Positions 7,442 to 16,737 are shown, counted from the first letter of the stretch. The stretch is 64,000 bases of DNA from Streptomyces resistomycificus (GCF_001514265.1 NZ_KQ949004.1:121323-185322); one strand, 5' to 3'. Notes: a model not told the origin generated them from the letters alone. Numbers and translations are program-made.

Positions 7442-8518
7442 TCACTCGAACTCGGTGCCTCCCTTGCGGGTCAGGTACGCGGGGCTCACCGCCTTGGCGA
7501 CGGCCCGCCCCCCGGTCACCGGGCTGTACCGCTCGCAGGCCGGCCGTATCACCACGCCTTCCCGCAGATGCAGCTCCCGCCCCGACACGGTCTCCCGCCC
7601 GCTCGCGACCTCCAGAACCCGCGTGATGTCGTACGGCCCCTCGAACAGCCGAGGCACCAACGGCAGCTCCTCGCCGACCAGTTCGACCACCTCCGCGGAG
7701 TCCAGCCACCGCACCGCCCCGCCGACCTCCACGGACACGTCGAACACGGCATAGCCCAACGTGTCCCGTCGGCCGTCCGCGCCGTACGTCAGGTCCTGCA
7801 CGCCGGCGCCGTACACCTCCCCGAACACCCCGACGCGCCGCGCCCCGAGCCGCTCGGCGACCCGCGCCGCGAACGCGGCTACCCCGTGCCCCCGCACCGC
7901 ACGCCAGTACACGTTCCGCGTGTCCTCCTTCAGGGCCAGCGACTTCGCGCCCACCCCCTTGGAGGAGACGTACACCCGTCCCTCGGCGGCGACATACGTC
8001 AGCAGGCAGGCCGAACCGTGCAGCTTCTCGGTCACCACCACCGGCTCGCCGGGCGTGAAGACGTCCGGATACCGCTGGATGTTCTCGATGTCGACCCAGG
8101 GCAGCAGGTCGGGCGCGGCCTCCACGTCGCCGTCCATCGCCGTCGGCACCGGCGGCACCCACTTGGTGATCCCGAGCCGCTCGGTGAAGTCGGTCCCCTC
8201 CGCCGCCGCCCCCGCGAGGTCGACGTCGGCCAGAGCCACCGGCCGGCACACGATCCCCTGCGACAGCTCACCGCGCAGCCGCACCGCCTTGACCCGGTCA
8301 CGGTTGCCGCCCGCCAGCCGCCCGGTCAGCCCCAACTCCTCGATCAGCCCGGCGGGAAGCACGGCCTGCTCGGGGATGTACACGGCGGCCTCACCGGTGC
8401 GGTACGCGCCCTTGGCGACGACGGCCCGGTACAGACCCACCTGGGCCAGTTCGAGCGCGTCGGCGTTGGGGTGCTCGTGAACGGTCAGCACTTCGGCGGT
8501 GACGCGGAGCGTCGACAT
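7442..8518 (-). CDS. Rnl5-type ATP-dependent RNA ligase (DraRnl-like)
   Basis: 358 residues. Residues 1-110 resemble the N-terminal OB-like module of the Deinococcus RNA ligase; the nucleotidyltransferase core follows. Motif I is TEKLHGS with Lys165 as the adenylated residue, motif IV is EGVVIRP, and motif V is AVAKAVSPAYL near the C-terminus. Such enzymes seal 3'-OH/5'-phosphate RNA nicks, so an RNA-repair role is likely. RBS GAGGAG precedes the ATG. It stands alone, without the RtcB or Pnkp partners of known repair cassettes. Similarity to Deinococcus DraRnl, including the position of its nucleophile, is from memory. Confidence 0.8.
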   Translation of the reverse strand: MSTLRVTAEVLTVHEHPNADALELAQVGLYRAVVAKGAYRTGEAAVYIPEQAVLPAGLIEELGLTGRLAGGNRDRVKAVRLRGELSQGIVCRPVALADVDLAGAAAEGTDFTERLGITKWVPPVPTAMDGDVEAAPDLLPWVDIENIQRYPDVFTPGEPVVVTEKLHGSACLLTYVAAEGRVYVSSKGVGAKSLALKEDTRNVYWRAVRGHGVAAFAARVAERLGARRVGVFGEVYGAGVQDLTYGADGRRDTLGYAVFDVSVEVGGAVRWLDSAEVVELVGEELPLVPRLFEGPYDITRVLEVASGRETVSGRELHLREGVVIRPACERYSPVTGGRAVAKAVSPAYLTRKGGTEFE

Positions 8519-8666
8519 CGGGGACTCCTCGGTTCCTCAGGCGGGTCTCATCGCCTCCCACTGTCCGGGTGCGAAAAGGGTGGAGCGAGCGGATTAGCGG
8601 CTGGTACCGTCGGCGTCTTCGGCCGGTGGCGACATCGCGCACGGAGTCCCGACAGGACGAACTCCC

Positions 8667-9392
8667 TTGTCCTCACCCGCTCTCGCCGCCGCGCTCGCGG
8701 ACATCGACACGGTCTTCAACGGCTTCGCCAGTCCGACGGAGACCGGCTGCGAGCACTGCTTCGACCCGGACGAGACGGCGATGCTGCGCACGCCGTACAC
8801 CCGTGTGCCCGGCGATCTCCTGCGCCGGTTCCTCTTCAAGGACCCCCTCCACTTCGCCGACCACGCCGCCGTGACCCGGCGCCTGTTGCCGCAGACGGCG
8901 CACGCGATGGCCGACGGCACCCTGGACGGCGGCATCGGCTGGGGCCGCCACCCCCTGAGCCGCGTGGACTGGCGTGCCTGGCCCGCCGAGCAGGCGGCCG
9001 CCGTCGAGGCGTTCGTGCACGCCTGGTGGCGGGACGTCCTCGCGACGCCCGAGCCGCCGTACGCCGCCTCCGAGGTCTTCGAGACCTGCGCCACCATCCT
9101 GGGAACGGTGACACCGTTCCTCGACGGGTGGCCCTCGGACCCGGTGGCCGACACGCACTTCGTCCGCTGCGCCGACGCCTGGCTCTACGACCTGGTCTCC
9201 GACTGCTCCCCGTTCCGGTGGTGGGACGGCGACGTCGAGGAGGCGGGTGTCGCGGCACTGCGCGCCTGGCTGTCCGGGCCCGGCGCCGCCCGGCTCCTCG
9301 CCCTGGGCCATCCGCACTTCTCGATACGCGCCGGCCTGTTGCCGCTGCCCTACGAGGAGCGTTGCGCACACCCGTACTGGAGCCGGCCCTGA
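8667..9392 (+). CDS. Hypothetical protein with GCEHC motif
   Basis: 241 residues from a TTG start with AGGA about nine bases upstream; no ATG or GTG gives a better N-terminus. The product is soluble, acidic and Trp-rich (WWRDVLATPEPP, FRWWDGD), with GCEHCFDPDE near residue 28 and further cysteines, so it could bind a metal. No family was recognised. It diverges from the RNA-ligase gene and its 3' end overlaps the convergent BKACE gene by 43 bp. Confidence 0.65.
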   Translation: MSSPALAAALADIDTVFNGFASPTETGCEHCFDPDETAMLRTPYTRVPGDLLRRFLFKDPLHFADHAAVTRRLLPQTAHAMADGTLDGGIGWGRHPLSRVDWRAWPAEQAAAVEAFVHAWWRDVLATPEPPYAASEVFETCATILGTVTPFLDGWPSDPVADTHFVRCADAWLYDLVSDCSPFRWWDGDVEEAGVAALRAWLSGPGAARLLALGHPHFSIRAGLLPLPYEERCAHPYWSRP

Positions 9393-10075
9393 GCCACCAA
9401 CCGGGCGTTGGACGGGGCGTGTTGCCCGTCCGGCAGAGTCAGGGTGTCCTCCAGGCCGATCCGGGTCGCCAGCCCCAGCCGTCCCGCCAGTCGCAGCACC
9501 GGCCAGGCGCTCGCGTCCTCACCGTGCAGCAGCAGTGGGCGGCCGTGCGCGCGACCCAGGTCGGCGAGAAGGGCCCGGGCGGTGTCCTCGGCCGTCCCGG
9601 CGCCCGGGTCCATCACCTCCGCCAGCACCCGCAGGACCTTCGGCCCGAGCCGCGAGCCCGTGAACCTCGCCGCCCCCTCCGTCCCCGACCAGACGCCCGC
9701 CTCCACGCCCACCCCGCGTTCGATCAGCGCGGCGGCCACCTCCTCGGCGCCCGGCTCGTGCCAGTTGACCGAGGCGTGGTCGGGCAGCACGGTCCAGCTC
9801 CGGACGCGCTCGACGCGGGCCACCGGATCCGGCTCCGCCCAGGCGCCGGTGGTCACGCCGACCGGCACCGACACCCGCGCGCGGATCGCCTCGAGGGTCG
9901 CGGCGACCACACGCGGCGACATACTGTCCTGGCCGCAGGGCGTCTTGGGATGGACATGGACGTCCGTCGCCCCGGCCGCGACGGCCTCGGCCGCGGAGTC
10001 GGCGATCGCCTGCGGAGTGAGCGGCACCATCGCGCCGTCGGCGGCCCCACGAGGCCCGTTCAGACACACCTGCAT
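9350..10075 (-). CDS. BKACE-family beta-keto acid cleavage enzyme
   Basis: 241-residue TIM-barrel protein of the DUF849/BKACE family, which splits beta-keto acids with acetyl-CoA (type member: 3-keto-5-aminohexanoate cleavage enzyme of lysine fermentation). Visible marks are the N-terminal MQVCLNGPRG, the metal-site strand VHVHPKTPCGQDSM and the C-terminal GLEDTL with LPDG. It is shorter than typical members (about 270-310), so one helical segment may be reduced. ATG 10075 opens the conserved sequence. Substrate unknown. Confidence 0.75.
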   Translation of the reverse strand: MQVCLNGPRGAADGAMVPLTPQAIADSAAEAVAAGATDVHVHPKTPCGQDSMSPRVVAATLEAIRARVSVPVGVTTGAWAEPDPVARVERVRSWTVLPDHASVNWHEPGAEEVAAALIERGVGVEAGVWSGTEGAARFTGSRLGPKVLRVLAEVMDPGAGTAEDTARALLADLGRAHGRPLLLHGEDASAWPVLRLAGRLGLATRIGLEDTLTLPDGQHAPSNARLVAQGRLQYGCAQRSS

Positions 10076-10173
10076 GTCTCGATGGTGCCAGTCACGACTG
10101 ACAACGGCCCTCGGACAGACAGGCCTGACAGGGGGTGCGGCATCCCCGGCGCACCCCCGCACGCGCGGTTCCT

Positions 10174-10242
10174 GGGTTCGCTTCGGTGGGTTCGGTCCGT
10201 GTTGGGTCGGTGTTCGGTCAGTGTGCGGTCAGTTCGGTCAGG
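10174..10242. repeat. TTCGGT-rich degenerate repeat
   Basis: TTCGGT or GTTCGGTC recurs about six times in 70 bp between the BKACE start and the end of the next minus-strand gene. It resembles slippage-derived simple sequence and overlaps the last codon of the zinc-ribbon gene. No operator symmetry was seen. Confidence 0.5.
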
Positions 10243-10840
10243 CCGACACGAGCAACCGTCCGCGCCTGGCGTCCGCCAGGGCCTCGGGTGTGAGCACCGG
10301 CCGCGGTACGAGAATCCCGCAGTCCGTGCAGACCGGACCCGTCGATGGCTCGTGGTCCAGTTCGTACTTCCAGACGAGGCGCTCCCCGCCGCACACCGGG
10401 CACTCGGCGCCCGGTTCCCGCTCCAGCGCGGAGATGAGCCGGCGCAGTACCTCCGCCAGTGGCTCATCGGGGTGGACCCGGGGATCGTCACACCAGGCGA
10501 CTCCGAAACCGCCCCAGGTCAGCCGGTGCCAGTCGTCCACGCTGCCCGGCCTGCGCAGCCCGTCGTGCTTCTCCTTCTTGCGTCGCTCGGCGAACTCGAC
10601 CTCGTAGGCCAGCCAGACCGAACGCGCCTCCTCCAACTCCTCCAGTGCGGCCACGAGCCGCGCTGGGTCGGGGGACCGGTCCTCGGGACCGAACCCGGCC
10701 CGGGAGCACAGATGGTCCCAGGTCGCCCTGTGCCCGTAAGGAGCGAACCGCTCAAGGCACTTGCGCAGCGAATAGCGCCGCAGCGCCAGATCGCACCGCG
10801 GATCGCGCACCTGTCTCGCCAGACTCCGGAAACCGGCCAT
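10238..10840 (-). CDS. Hypothetical zinc-ribbon protein
   Basis: 200 residues. The N-terminal two thirds are helical and charged; a C-terminal ribbon has CPVCGGE and CTDCG about 25 residues apart, a typical four-cysteine zinc site. The ATG has GGAGG upstream. Length, charge and ribbon suggest a nucleic-acid or protein-binding adaptor, but no family was recognised. It is transcribed away from the secreted acylase gene. Confidence 0.65.
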   Translation of the reverse strand: MAGFRSLARQVRDPRCDLALRRYSLRKCLERFAPYGHRATWDHLCSRAGFGPEDRSPDPARLVAALEELEEARSVWLAYEVEFAERRKKEKHDGLRRPGSVDDWHRLTWGGFGVAWCDDPRVHPDEPLAEVLRRLISALEREPGAECPVCGGERLVWKYELDHEPSTGPVCTDCGILVPRPVLTPEALADARRGRLLVSA

Positions 10841-11060
10841 CGCCCTGCACCTCCGTCACACCTGCACCTGCACTTCGGTCACTTCGGCGTCGTCGAACGG
10901 ACGTCGCCGAATAGACGTATCGACAAGCGATTCGGCTCCATCCGATTTCCGATGGCCCCCATAAGCGGCGGCACCGACTCGAAAAAGTGACGCATGTTCA
11001 TCTTCAATCCCGGGGATACCGGCGGTAACGTCCGGCCCACCCCCGTCGGTAGGAGCTGCC

Positions 11061-13859
11061 ATGCCACGGCGCACCTCACGCACCGCCCTCGACAGACTGA
11101 GAACTCCCGGCAGATTCCCCGGGTTCCTGATGTCGGCTTTCGTATGCGTCCTGATTGCCGGTCTTTTGTCGCCGCTTTCCCGAGCGGTGGCGTCGACCGG
11201 GGCGGTGACCGCGGTGGCGGCCGCGGCGAACGACCACTGCGGCGGCCAGTGTTCCGACATCCTGCCGCCCGGCCAGAACGGCAACGCCACCCTCGCGCAG
11301 ATCCTGCTGAACCAGGCCTTCGGCAGCCAGCCCGAGCACGCCGAGGACCAGCTCGGCCCGTACGCCAACCTGGCCAAGGGCCATCCCACCCTCACCAACG
11401 CCACGATCAACAACTTCTTCAACGACGCGTCCTTCGGGGTCGCCGCCGACCAGGTCGCCTCCACCGTCAGGCCCGCCGGTCGCGGTGACGTGACGATCGT
11501 GCGCGACAAGAAGACGGGCGTACCGCACATCACCGGTACCACCAGATACGGCACGGAGTTCGGTGCCGGCTATGCGGCGGCCCAGGACCGGCTGTGGCTC
11601 ATGGACGTCTTCCGTCACGTCGGACGCGGGGAGCTCACCTCCTTCGCGGGCGGCGACCCCTCCAACCAGGGCCTGGAGCAGCAGTTCTGGCGCAACGCCC
11701 CCTACACCGAGGCCGACCTGCAGGCCCAGATAGACAACGCCGTCGAGTCGGCCGGCGCCCGCGGCGAGCAGGCCCTCGCCGACGTCAACGCCTATGTCGC
11801 CGGCATCAACGCCTACATCGACGCCTCCGACAGCGGCCGCTCCTTCCCCGGCGAGTACGTCCTGACCGGCCACAAGGACTCGGTGACCAACGCCGGCACG
11901 ATCGACCACTTCAAACCCACCGACCTGGTCGCCCTGGCCTCCGTCATCGGCGCGCTCTTCGGCTCCGGGGGCGGCGGCGAGGTCAACAACGCGCTGTCGC
12001 TGCTGGCCGCGCAGGAGAAGTACGGCGTCAGCGAGGGCACCGAGGTCTGGGAGTCCTTCCGCGAGCGCAACGACCCCGAGGCGGTCCTCACCGTGCGGGA
12101 CGGCAGCTTCCCCTACGCCGCCAAGCCCGCCGACCCGCAGGGCGAGGCACTGCCGGACGCCGGTTCGGTCACCGAGGAGCAGCTGGTCTACGACCGCACC
12201 GGAAGCGCGGCCACCTCGAGCGCCACCACCCGGTCCACGGCCGTGGCCAAGTCGGCCGTGAGCTCGGCCAAGCGCGGTATGTCCAACGCCCTGGTGGTGA
12301 GCGGCGAGCACACCGCGAGCGGCAACCCGGTCGCCGTCTTCGGCCCGCAGACCGGCTACTTCGCGCCGCAGCTGCTCATGCTCCAGGAGATCCAGGGTCC
12401 CGGCCTCAGCGCGCGCGGCGCCTCCTTCGCGGGCCTGAGCATGTACGTCGAACTCGGCCGCGGCCAGGACTACGCGTGGAGCGCCACCACCTCCGGCCAG
12501 GACATCATCGACTCCTACGCCGTGGAACTGTGCCAGGACGACTACCACTACCTGTACCGCGGCACCTGCACCGCCATGGAGAAGATCGAGCGGAAGAACT
12601 CCTGGACGCCGACCACCGCCGACCCCACCGCGGCCGGCTCGTACACGATGCGCGTGTGGCGTACCAAGTACGGCCCGGTGGAACACCGTGCGACGGTCGG
12701 CGGCAAGAAGGTCGCCTACACCACCCTGCGCTCGTCCTACCTGCACGAGGCCGACTCGATCATCGGCTTCCAGATGCTCAACGACCCCGACTACGTCAAG
12801 GGCCCGGAGACCTTCCAGAGCGCGGTGCAGCACATCAACTACACCTTCAACTGGTTCTACGCCGACTCCGAGCACACCGCGTACTACAACAGCGGCGACA
12901 ACCCGGTGCGCGCGAGCGGCGTCGACGCCGAGTTCCCGGTCTGGGCCCGGCCGTCCTACGAGTGGCGCGACTGGGACCCGGCGACGAACACGGCCCGGTA
13001 CACGCCACCCTCGGCCCATCCCCACTCCACCGACCAGGACTACTACATCTCCTGGAACAACAAGCAGGCCAAGGACTACGCGACCGCCTCCTGGGGTGAC
13101 GGCTCGGTCCACCGGGGCAACCTCCTGGACGACCGGGTGAGGAAGCTGGTCGCCGCGGGCGGGGTCACCCGGGCCTCGCTGGTGAAGGCGATGGCCGACG
13201 CCGGGCTGGCCGACCTGCGGGCCGAGGACGTGCTGCCGGACCTGCTCAAGGTGGTCAACAGCTCGACGGTGACCGACTCGGCGGCCGCGGCGGCGGTGAG
13301 CAGGCTGCAGGCCTGGGTGACGGCGGGCGCCAGACGCACCGAGACGTCGGCGGGCTCGAAGAAGTACGCCGACGCCGACGCGATCCGCATCCTGGACGCG
13401 TGGTGGCCGCTGCTGGTGAAGGCCGAGTTCGAACCGGGCCTCGGCAGCGACCTCTACACCGCCTTCACCGCCAACCTGCCCGTCGACGAGCCCCCCTCGT
13501 CCGCCCACGGCCCGACCGGCGCGCACGCGGGGAGCTCCTTCCAGTACGGCTGGTGGAGCTACGTCGACAAGGACATCCGGTCCGTTCTGGGCGAGTCGGT
13601 CCAGGGGCCGCTCGCGCGGGAGTACTGCGGCGGCGGCAGCCTCACGGCCTGCCGGAACATCCTGATCAGCACCCTGAAGGAGGCGGCCGGCAGGACCGCC
13701 GCCCAGGTCTACCCCGGCGACGACCTGTGCTCGGCGGGCGACCAGTGGTGCGCCGACTCGATCGTCCAGCGCACGCTGGGCGGCATCAAGCACCACAACG
13801 TCAGCTGGCAGAACCGGCCCACGTACCAGCAGGTCGTGGAGTTCACGTCCCACCGGTGA
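11061..13859 (+). CDS. Secreted penicillin-acylase-family N-terminal-nucleophile amidohydrolase
   Basis: 932-residue precursor of peptidase family S45. A signal peptide (residues about 20-45, core FLMSAFVCVLIAGLLSPL) is followed by the alpha region (VTIVRDKKTGVPHITG). The self-cleavage site is at GMSNALVVSG, where Ser408 would become the N-terminal nucleophile of the beta chain. The pattern fits acylases of the aculeacin A / acyl-homoserine-lactone group rather than penicillin G acylase, so likely substrates are long-chain N-acyl amides: lipopeptides, homoserine lactones or N-acyl amino acids. GGAG precedes the ATG. Four-cysteine content near the C-terminus suggests disulfides. Confidence 0.88.
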   Translation: MPRRTSRTALDRLRTPGRFPGFLMSAFVCVLIAGLLSPLSRAVASTGAVTAVAAAANDHCGGQCSDILPPGQNGNATLAQILLNQAFGSQPEHAEDQLGPYANLAKGHPTLTNATINNFFNDASFGVAADQVASTVRPAGRGDVTIVRDKKTGVPHITGTTRYGTEFGAGYAAAQDRLWLMDVFRHVGRGELTSFAGGDPSNQGLEQQFWRNAPYTEADLQAQIDNAVESAGARGEQALADVNAYVAGINAYIDASDSGRSFPGEYVLTGHKDSVTNAGTIDHFKPTDLVALASVIGALFGSGGGGEVNNALSLLAAQEKYGVSEGTEVWESFRERNDPEAVLTVRDGSFPYAAKPADPQGEALPDAGSVTEEQLVYDRTGSAATSSATTRSTAVAKSAVSSAKRGMSNALVVSGEHTASGNPVAVFGPQTGYFAPQLLMLQEIQGPGLSARGASFAGLSMYVELGRGQDYAWSATTSGQDIIDSYAVELCQDDYHYLYRGTCTAMEKIERKNSWTPTTADPTAAGSYTMRVWRTKYGPVEHRATVGGKKVAYTTLRSSYLHEADSIIGFQMLNDPDYVKGPETFQSAVQHINYTFNWFYADSEHTAYYNSGDNPVRASGVDAEFPVWARPSYEWRDWDPATNTARYTPPSAHPHSTDQDYYISWNNKQAKDYATASWGDGSVHRGNLLDDRVRKLVAAGGVTRASLVKAMADAGLADLRAEDVLPDLLKVVNSSTVTDSAAAAAVSRLQAWVTAGARRTETSAGSKKYADADAIRILDAWWPLLVKAEFEPGLGSDLYTAFTANLPVDEPPSSAHGPTGAHAGSSFQYGWWSYVDKDIRSVLGESVQGPLAREYCGGGSLTACRNILISTLKEAAGRTAAQVYPGDDLCSAGDQWCADSIVQRTLGGIKHHNVSWQNRPTYQQVVEFTSHR

Positions 13860-13877
13860 CGCCCGGGTGGCGGCGGG

Positions 13878-15221
13878 TCAGCCGATGCGGCCCGCCGCCA
13901 CCACCAGCTGCGCCAACTCCCGGTGCAGGATGTCGCTGTGCGCGCCGGACGGCGCCCCGCCCCGTCTGACCACCTGGGCGGCGTCGACGTTCACGCACCC
14001 CGAGGCGGGCAGCCGCGCCCGCAGCGCGTCGGCGAGCGTCAGGGTCCGCGTACCGGGCACCGCCTGCAGGCCCCCGTACCCCATCGCCCCCCACCTGGCC
14101 CGCAGGGAGCGCCCGAGGTCGAAGTCCGCCGTCACCTCCCCACCGTCGCCCACCCCCAGTTCCCGGTCGTGGCCCGCCATCCGGGAGGCCAGCGGGTAGA
14201 CGGTGCCGAGGGCCGAGTCGTGCCGGGAGTGGCAGCACACCAGAGGGCCGTCGATGCGCAGCTGTTGCCCCTGGAGCACGCCTCCCGCGCGCGGGTCGTG
14301 CGGCAGCCGGGACGCGAACGCGTAGTGGGAGAAGGCTCCCTGGAGCAGGGTCACGGACTTCACGCTGCGCACGCCCTCCGGCAGCCCCCGCAGTGCGAAC
14401 GACACCAGTCGTGCGCCGAAGCTGTGTCCGACGAGGTGAACCCGCACGCCCGGCGCCCGCGCGGCCAGCTGCCCCACCACCCGCCCCAGCCCCCGCTCGC
14501 CGACCGTCCCCGCGCGCCGCTTCATGGCGTAGTACGTCGCCTGCCGCAGCAGTTCGTGCGCCCCCTCCCAGGGATCGGGCAGCGAGAACGGTGCGGCACC
14601 ACCCGGGGACCGTGCGCCCGCCAGCGCCCGAGCGAACTCCTCGCAGGCCTGGGCCGCCGGCCCCGAGAACATCACGGGCTCGTCCTGCGGCACCCCTCCC
14701 GCCAGGGTGTCTGCCGCGAACAGCACCTGCGGTCCCGGCGGCACCACGTCCACCAGCAGCCGCACCAGCCGTCCGAACTCCTCCAGCTCGCTCTCCTCGC
14801 GCGGCTGCTGGTCCAGCATCCGGGCGATCTGGTCGATGACGGTCGCCCGGCCGGGGAAGGTCTCCAGGAGCGCGTGGCGGGTGTCCTTGTCGAGCGCCGG
14901 CCGCGGCGGCATCTCGGCGGCCACGGCCCGCGGGAAGTCGGGGATCGGCTCGTCGGAGAACCGCATCGAGGGCCACACCACCCCGACGTACCCGATCCTC
15001 GCCGACGGGGCGAGCGACGGGAACGGCGCGAGGAAACGGCTGTAGAGCCGCCTCGCCCCGGAACGGTCGCTGTTCCAGCCGTGCGCGAAGACCACGAGGT
15101 CCCGCACGTCGTGCCGGCCGAGCCCGGCGAACAGCCGGTCCCGCCTCCCGCCGTCCGTGTCCCCGTCGGCGTCGAAGGTGAGCTCCCAGTACGGACTCAC
15201 GCTCATTGCCGCATCCGCCAT
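13878..15221 (-). CDS. Alpha/beta-hydrolase-fold protein
   Basis: 447 residues. The nucleophile elbow is VHLVGHSFGARLVSFALRG (GHSFG) and an early strand LVVFAHGWNSDRSG supplies the oxyanion region (HGWNS). The long insertion between them and the length suggest a lipase- or esterase-like enzyme of the serine hydrolase superfamily. No signal peptide was seen, so it is probably cytoplasmic. ATG 15221 is chosen for the GAGGGGG upstream; ATG 15206 is possible. It lies 102 bp behind the DUF1343 gene and converges on the acylase gene with an 18-bp gap. Confidence 0.7.
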   Translation of the reverse strand: MADAAMSVSPYWELTFDADGDTDGGRRDRLFAGLGRHDVRDLVVFAHGWNSDRSGARRLYSRFLAPFPSLAPSARIGYVGVVWPSMRFSDEPIPDFPRAVAAEMPPRPALDKDTRHALLETFPGRATVIDQIARMLDQQPREESELEEFGRLVRLLVDVVPPGPQVLFAADTLAGGVPQDEPVMFSGPAAQACEEFARALAGARSPGGAAPFSLPDPWEGAHELLRQATYYAMKRRAGTVGERGLGRVVGQLAARAPGVRVHLVGHSFGARLVSFALRGLPEGVRSVKSVTLLQGAFSHYAFASRLPHDPRAGGVLQGQQLRIDGPLVCCHSRHDSALGTVYPLASRMAGHDRELGVGDGGEVTADFDLGRSLRARWGAMGYGGLQAVPGTRTLTLADALRARLPASGCVNVDAAQVVRRGGAPSGAHSDILHRELAQLVVAAGRIG

Positions 15222-15323
15222 GACAGGCCCCCTCGTCCCCCGAAGTGGTGCGTTGTGCGCGCATCGTCCTGCTGCCGGCGGGAGTTGGCCATACGTCATG
15301 ACTCATCCGGGTGGTTCAGCGGC

Positions 15324-16565
15324 TCATCGGTAGACGAGGTACCTCCGCCGCGTCCTTTGGAACGCCGCCAGCTCCTCCTGCCAGCCCTCCACCACCTCGT
15401 CCGGGCCGGCGCCCGCGTCGATCATCGTGCGCACCAGGGTGGAGCCGGTGAGCTTGTCGATCCAGTTGTCCGGCCGCCAGGCGAAGCCGCTCCACGTCCT
15501 CCTGGCGGTCACCAGCAGGCCGATCCCGGCGCGTACGGGGTCGTAGGCGTCCCGGTCGTGCACGTGGACCTGCACGCCCCCGATCGTTCTGCCCTGGAAC
15601 TTGGAGAAGGTGGGCGCGAAGTAGGCCTCCCTGAAGTGCACGCCGGGCAGCCCGAGTCCGTTCGCCGCCGCGGCCCACCGCCCGTCCACGCCCTCCGCGC
15701 CGAGCAGTTCGAAGGGTCGGGTCGTGCCACGCCCCTCCGACAGGTTCGTCCCCTCGAAGAGACACGTCCCCGAGTAGACCAGGGCGGTGTCCGGCGTCGG
15801 CATGTTCGGGCTCGGCGGCACCCACGGCAGCCCCGAGTCGTCGTACCACCGCGACCGCTTCCATCCGCTCATCAGGACGGCGTCCAGCTCCACCGGCGCG
15901 TCCAGGAACTCCCCGTTGAACAGCCGCGCCAGCTCCACGACGGTCATCCCGTGCGCCTGCGAGATCGGCTGCCGTCCGACGAAGGTCGCGAACTCCCGGT
16001 GCAGCACGGGCCCCAGCGCCGCCCGCCCGGTCACGGGGTTGGGCCGGTCCAGCACCACGAACCGCTTCCCCGCCAGCCGGGCGGCCTCCATGCAGTCGTA
16101 CAGCGTCCAGATGTACGTGTAGAAGCGCGCGCCCACGTCCTGGATGTCGAAGACGACGGTGTCCACGCCGGAGGCGGTGAAGACGTCGGCGAGGGGCCGC
16201 CCGCTCTTCAGGTACGTGTCGTAGACGGGCAGGCCGGTCGCCGGGTCGTCGTAGCGGCCCTCGGAGCCGCCCGCCTGCGCGGTGCCCCGGAAGCCGTGCT
16301 CGGGCCCGAAGACGGCGGTGAGACGCACGCGCTCGTCGGCGTGCATGACGTCGACGATGTGGCGCACGTCCCTGGTGATGCCGGTCGGGTTGGTCACGAC
16401 GCCGACGCGCTGCCCGTCGAGCGGGGCGTAGCCGTCGGCGGCCAGCCGCTCGAAACCGGTGCGCAGCCGGCCCCCGCCCCGCCCGGCCGCCGTCGCCGGC
16501 GCGGCGGAACCCGCCGTCACGGCCGCGGTGGTGGCATACAGCAGGCCTCGTCTGGACAGCTTCAT
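15324..16565 (-). CDS. Exported DUF1343 protein, exo-beta-N-acetylmuramidase-like
   Basis: 413 residues. The N-terminus MKLSRRGLLYATTAAVTAGS carries a twin-arginine signal. The mature part is the DUF1343 fold (VVTNPTGITRD, FGPEHGFRG, DIQDVGARFYTY, LDRPNP, EGTNLSEGRGTTRPFE). Family members such as NamZ remove terminal MurNAc from peptidoglycan fragments (established for Bacillus and Tannerella), so a role in cell-wall turnover is likely. GGAGG precedes the ATG. It diverges from the SDR operon. Confidence 0.85.
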   Translation of the reverse strand: MKLSRRGLLYATTAAVTAGSAAPATAAGRGGGRLRTGFERLAADGYAPLDGQRVGVVTNPTGITRDVRHIVDVMHADERVRLTAVFGPEHGFRGTAQAGGSEGRYDDPATGLPVYDTYLKSGRPLADVFTASGVDTVVFDIQDVGARFYTYIWTLYDCMEAARLAGKRFVVLDRPNPVTGRAALGPVLHREFATFVGRQPISQAHGMTVVELARLFNGEFLDAPVELDAVLMSGWKRSRWYDDSGLPWVPPSPNMPTPDTALVYSGTCLFEGTNLSEGRGTTRPFELLGAEGVDGRWAAAANGLGLPGVHFREAYFAPTFSKFQGRTIGGVQVHVHDRDAYDPVRAGIGLLVTARRTWSGFAWRPDNWIDKLTGSTLVRTMIDAGAGPDEVVEGWQEELAAFQRTRRRYLVYR

Positions 16566-16678
16566 GCGGTGACCTCCGTGCTCCCGGCGGGTGTCATGGC
16601 CACGCACGCTAGCGCGCACCCGCGCCGTTCGGAACGAACCGGACCGCGCCGGAGGCCCGAGACCCCTTCCACCGCAAC

Positions 16679-16696
16679 ATACCGACCGGTTAGTCT
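16679..16696 (+). promoter_or_regulatory. Shared TetR operator in front of the SDR-ligase-TetR operon
   Basis: ATACCGACCGGTTAGTCT matches the boxes at 114-131 and 22202-22219. TAGTCT at its 3' end could serve as the -10 element, with TTCCAC 18 bp upstream. The operon's third gene encodes a TetR regulator, which is therefore the prime candidate to bind all three sites. Confidence 0.7.
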
Positions 16697-16737
16697 GGCG
16701 TCGCGGGGGGAGATCCTTGTCGCGTCGAAGGAGACCG

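Noticed and set aside
11076..13853. A 925-codon frame antisense to the acylase gene
   Set aside because: Codon-shadow of the acylase gene: no ribosome site, no recognisable domain, Gly/Arg/Val-rich composition.
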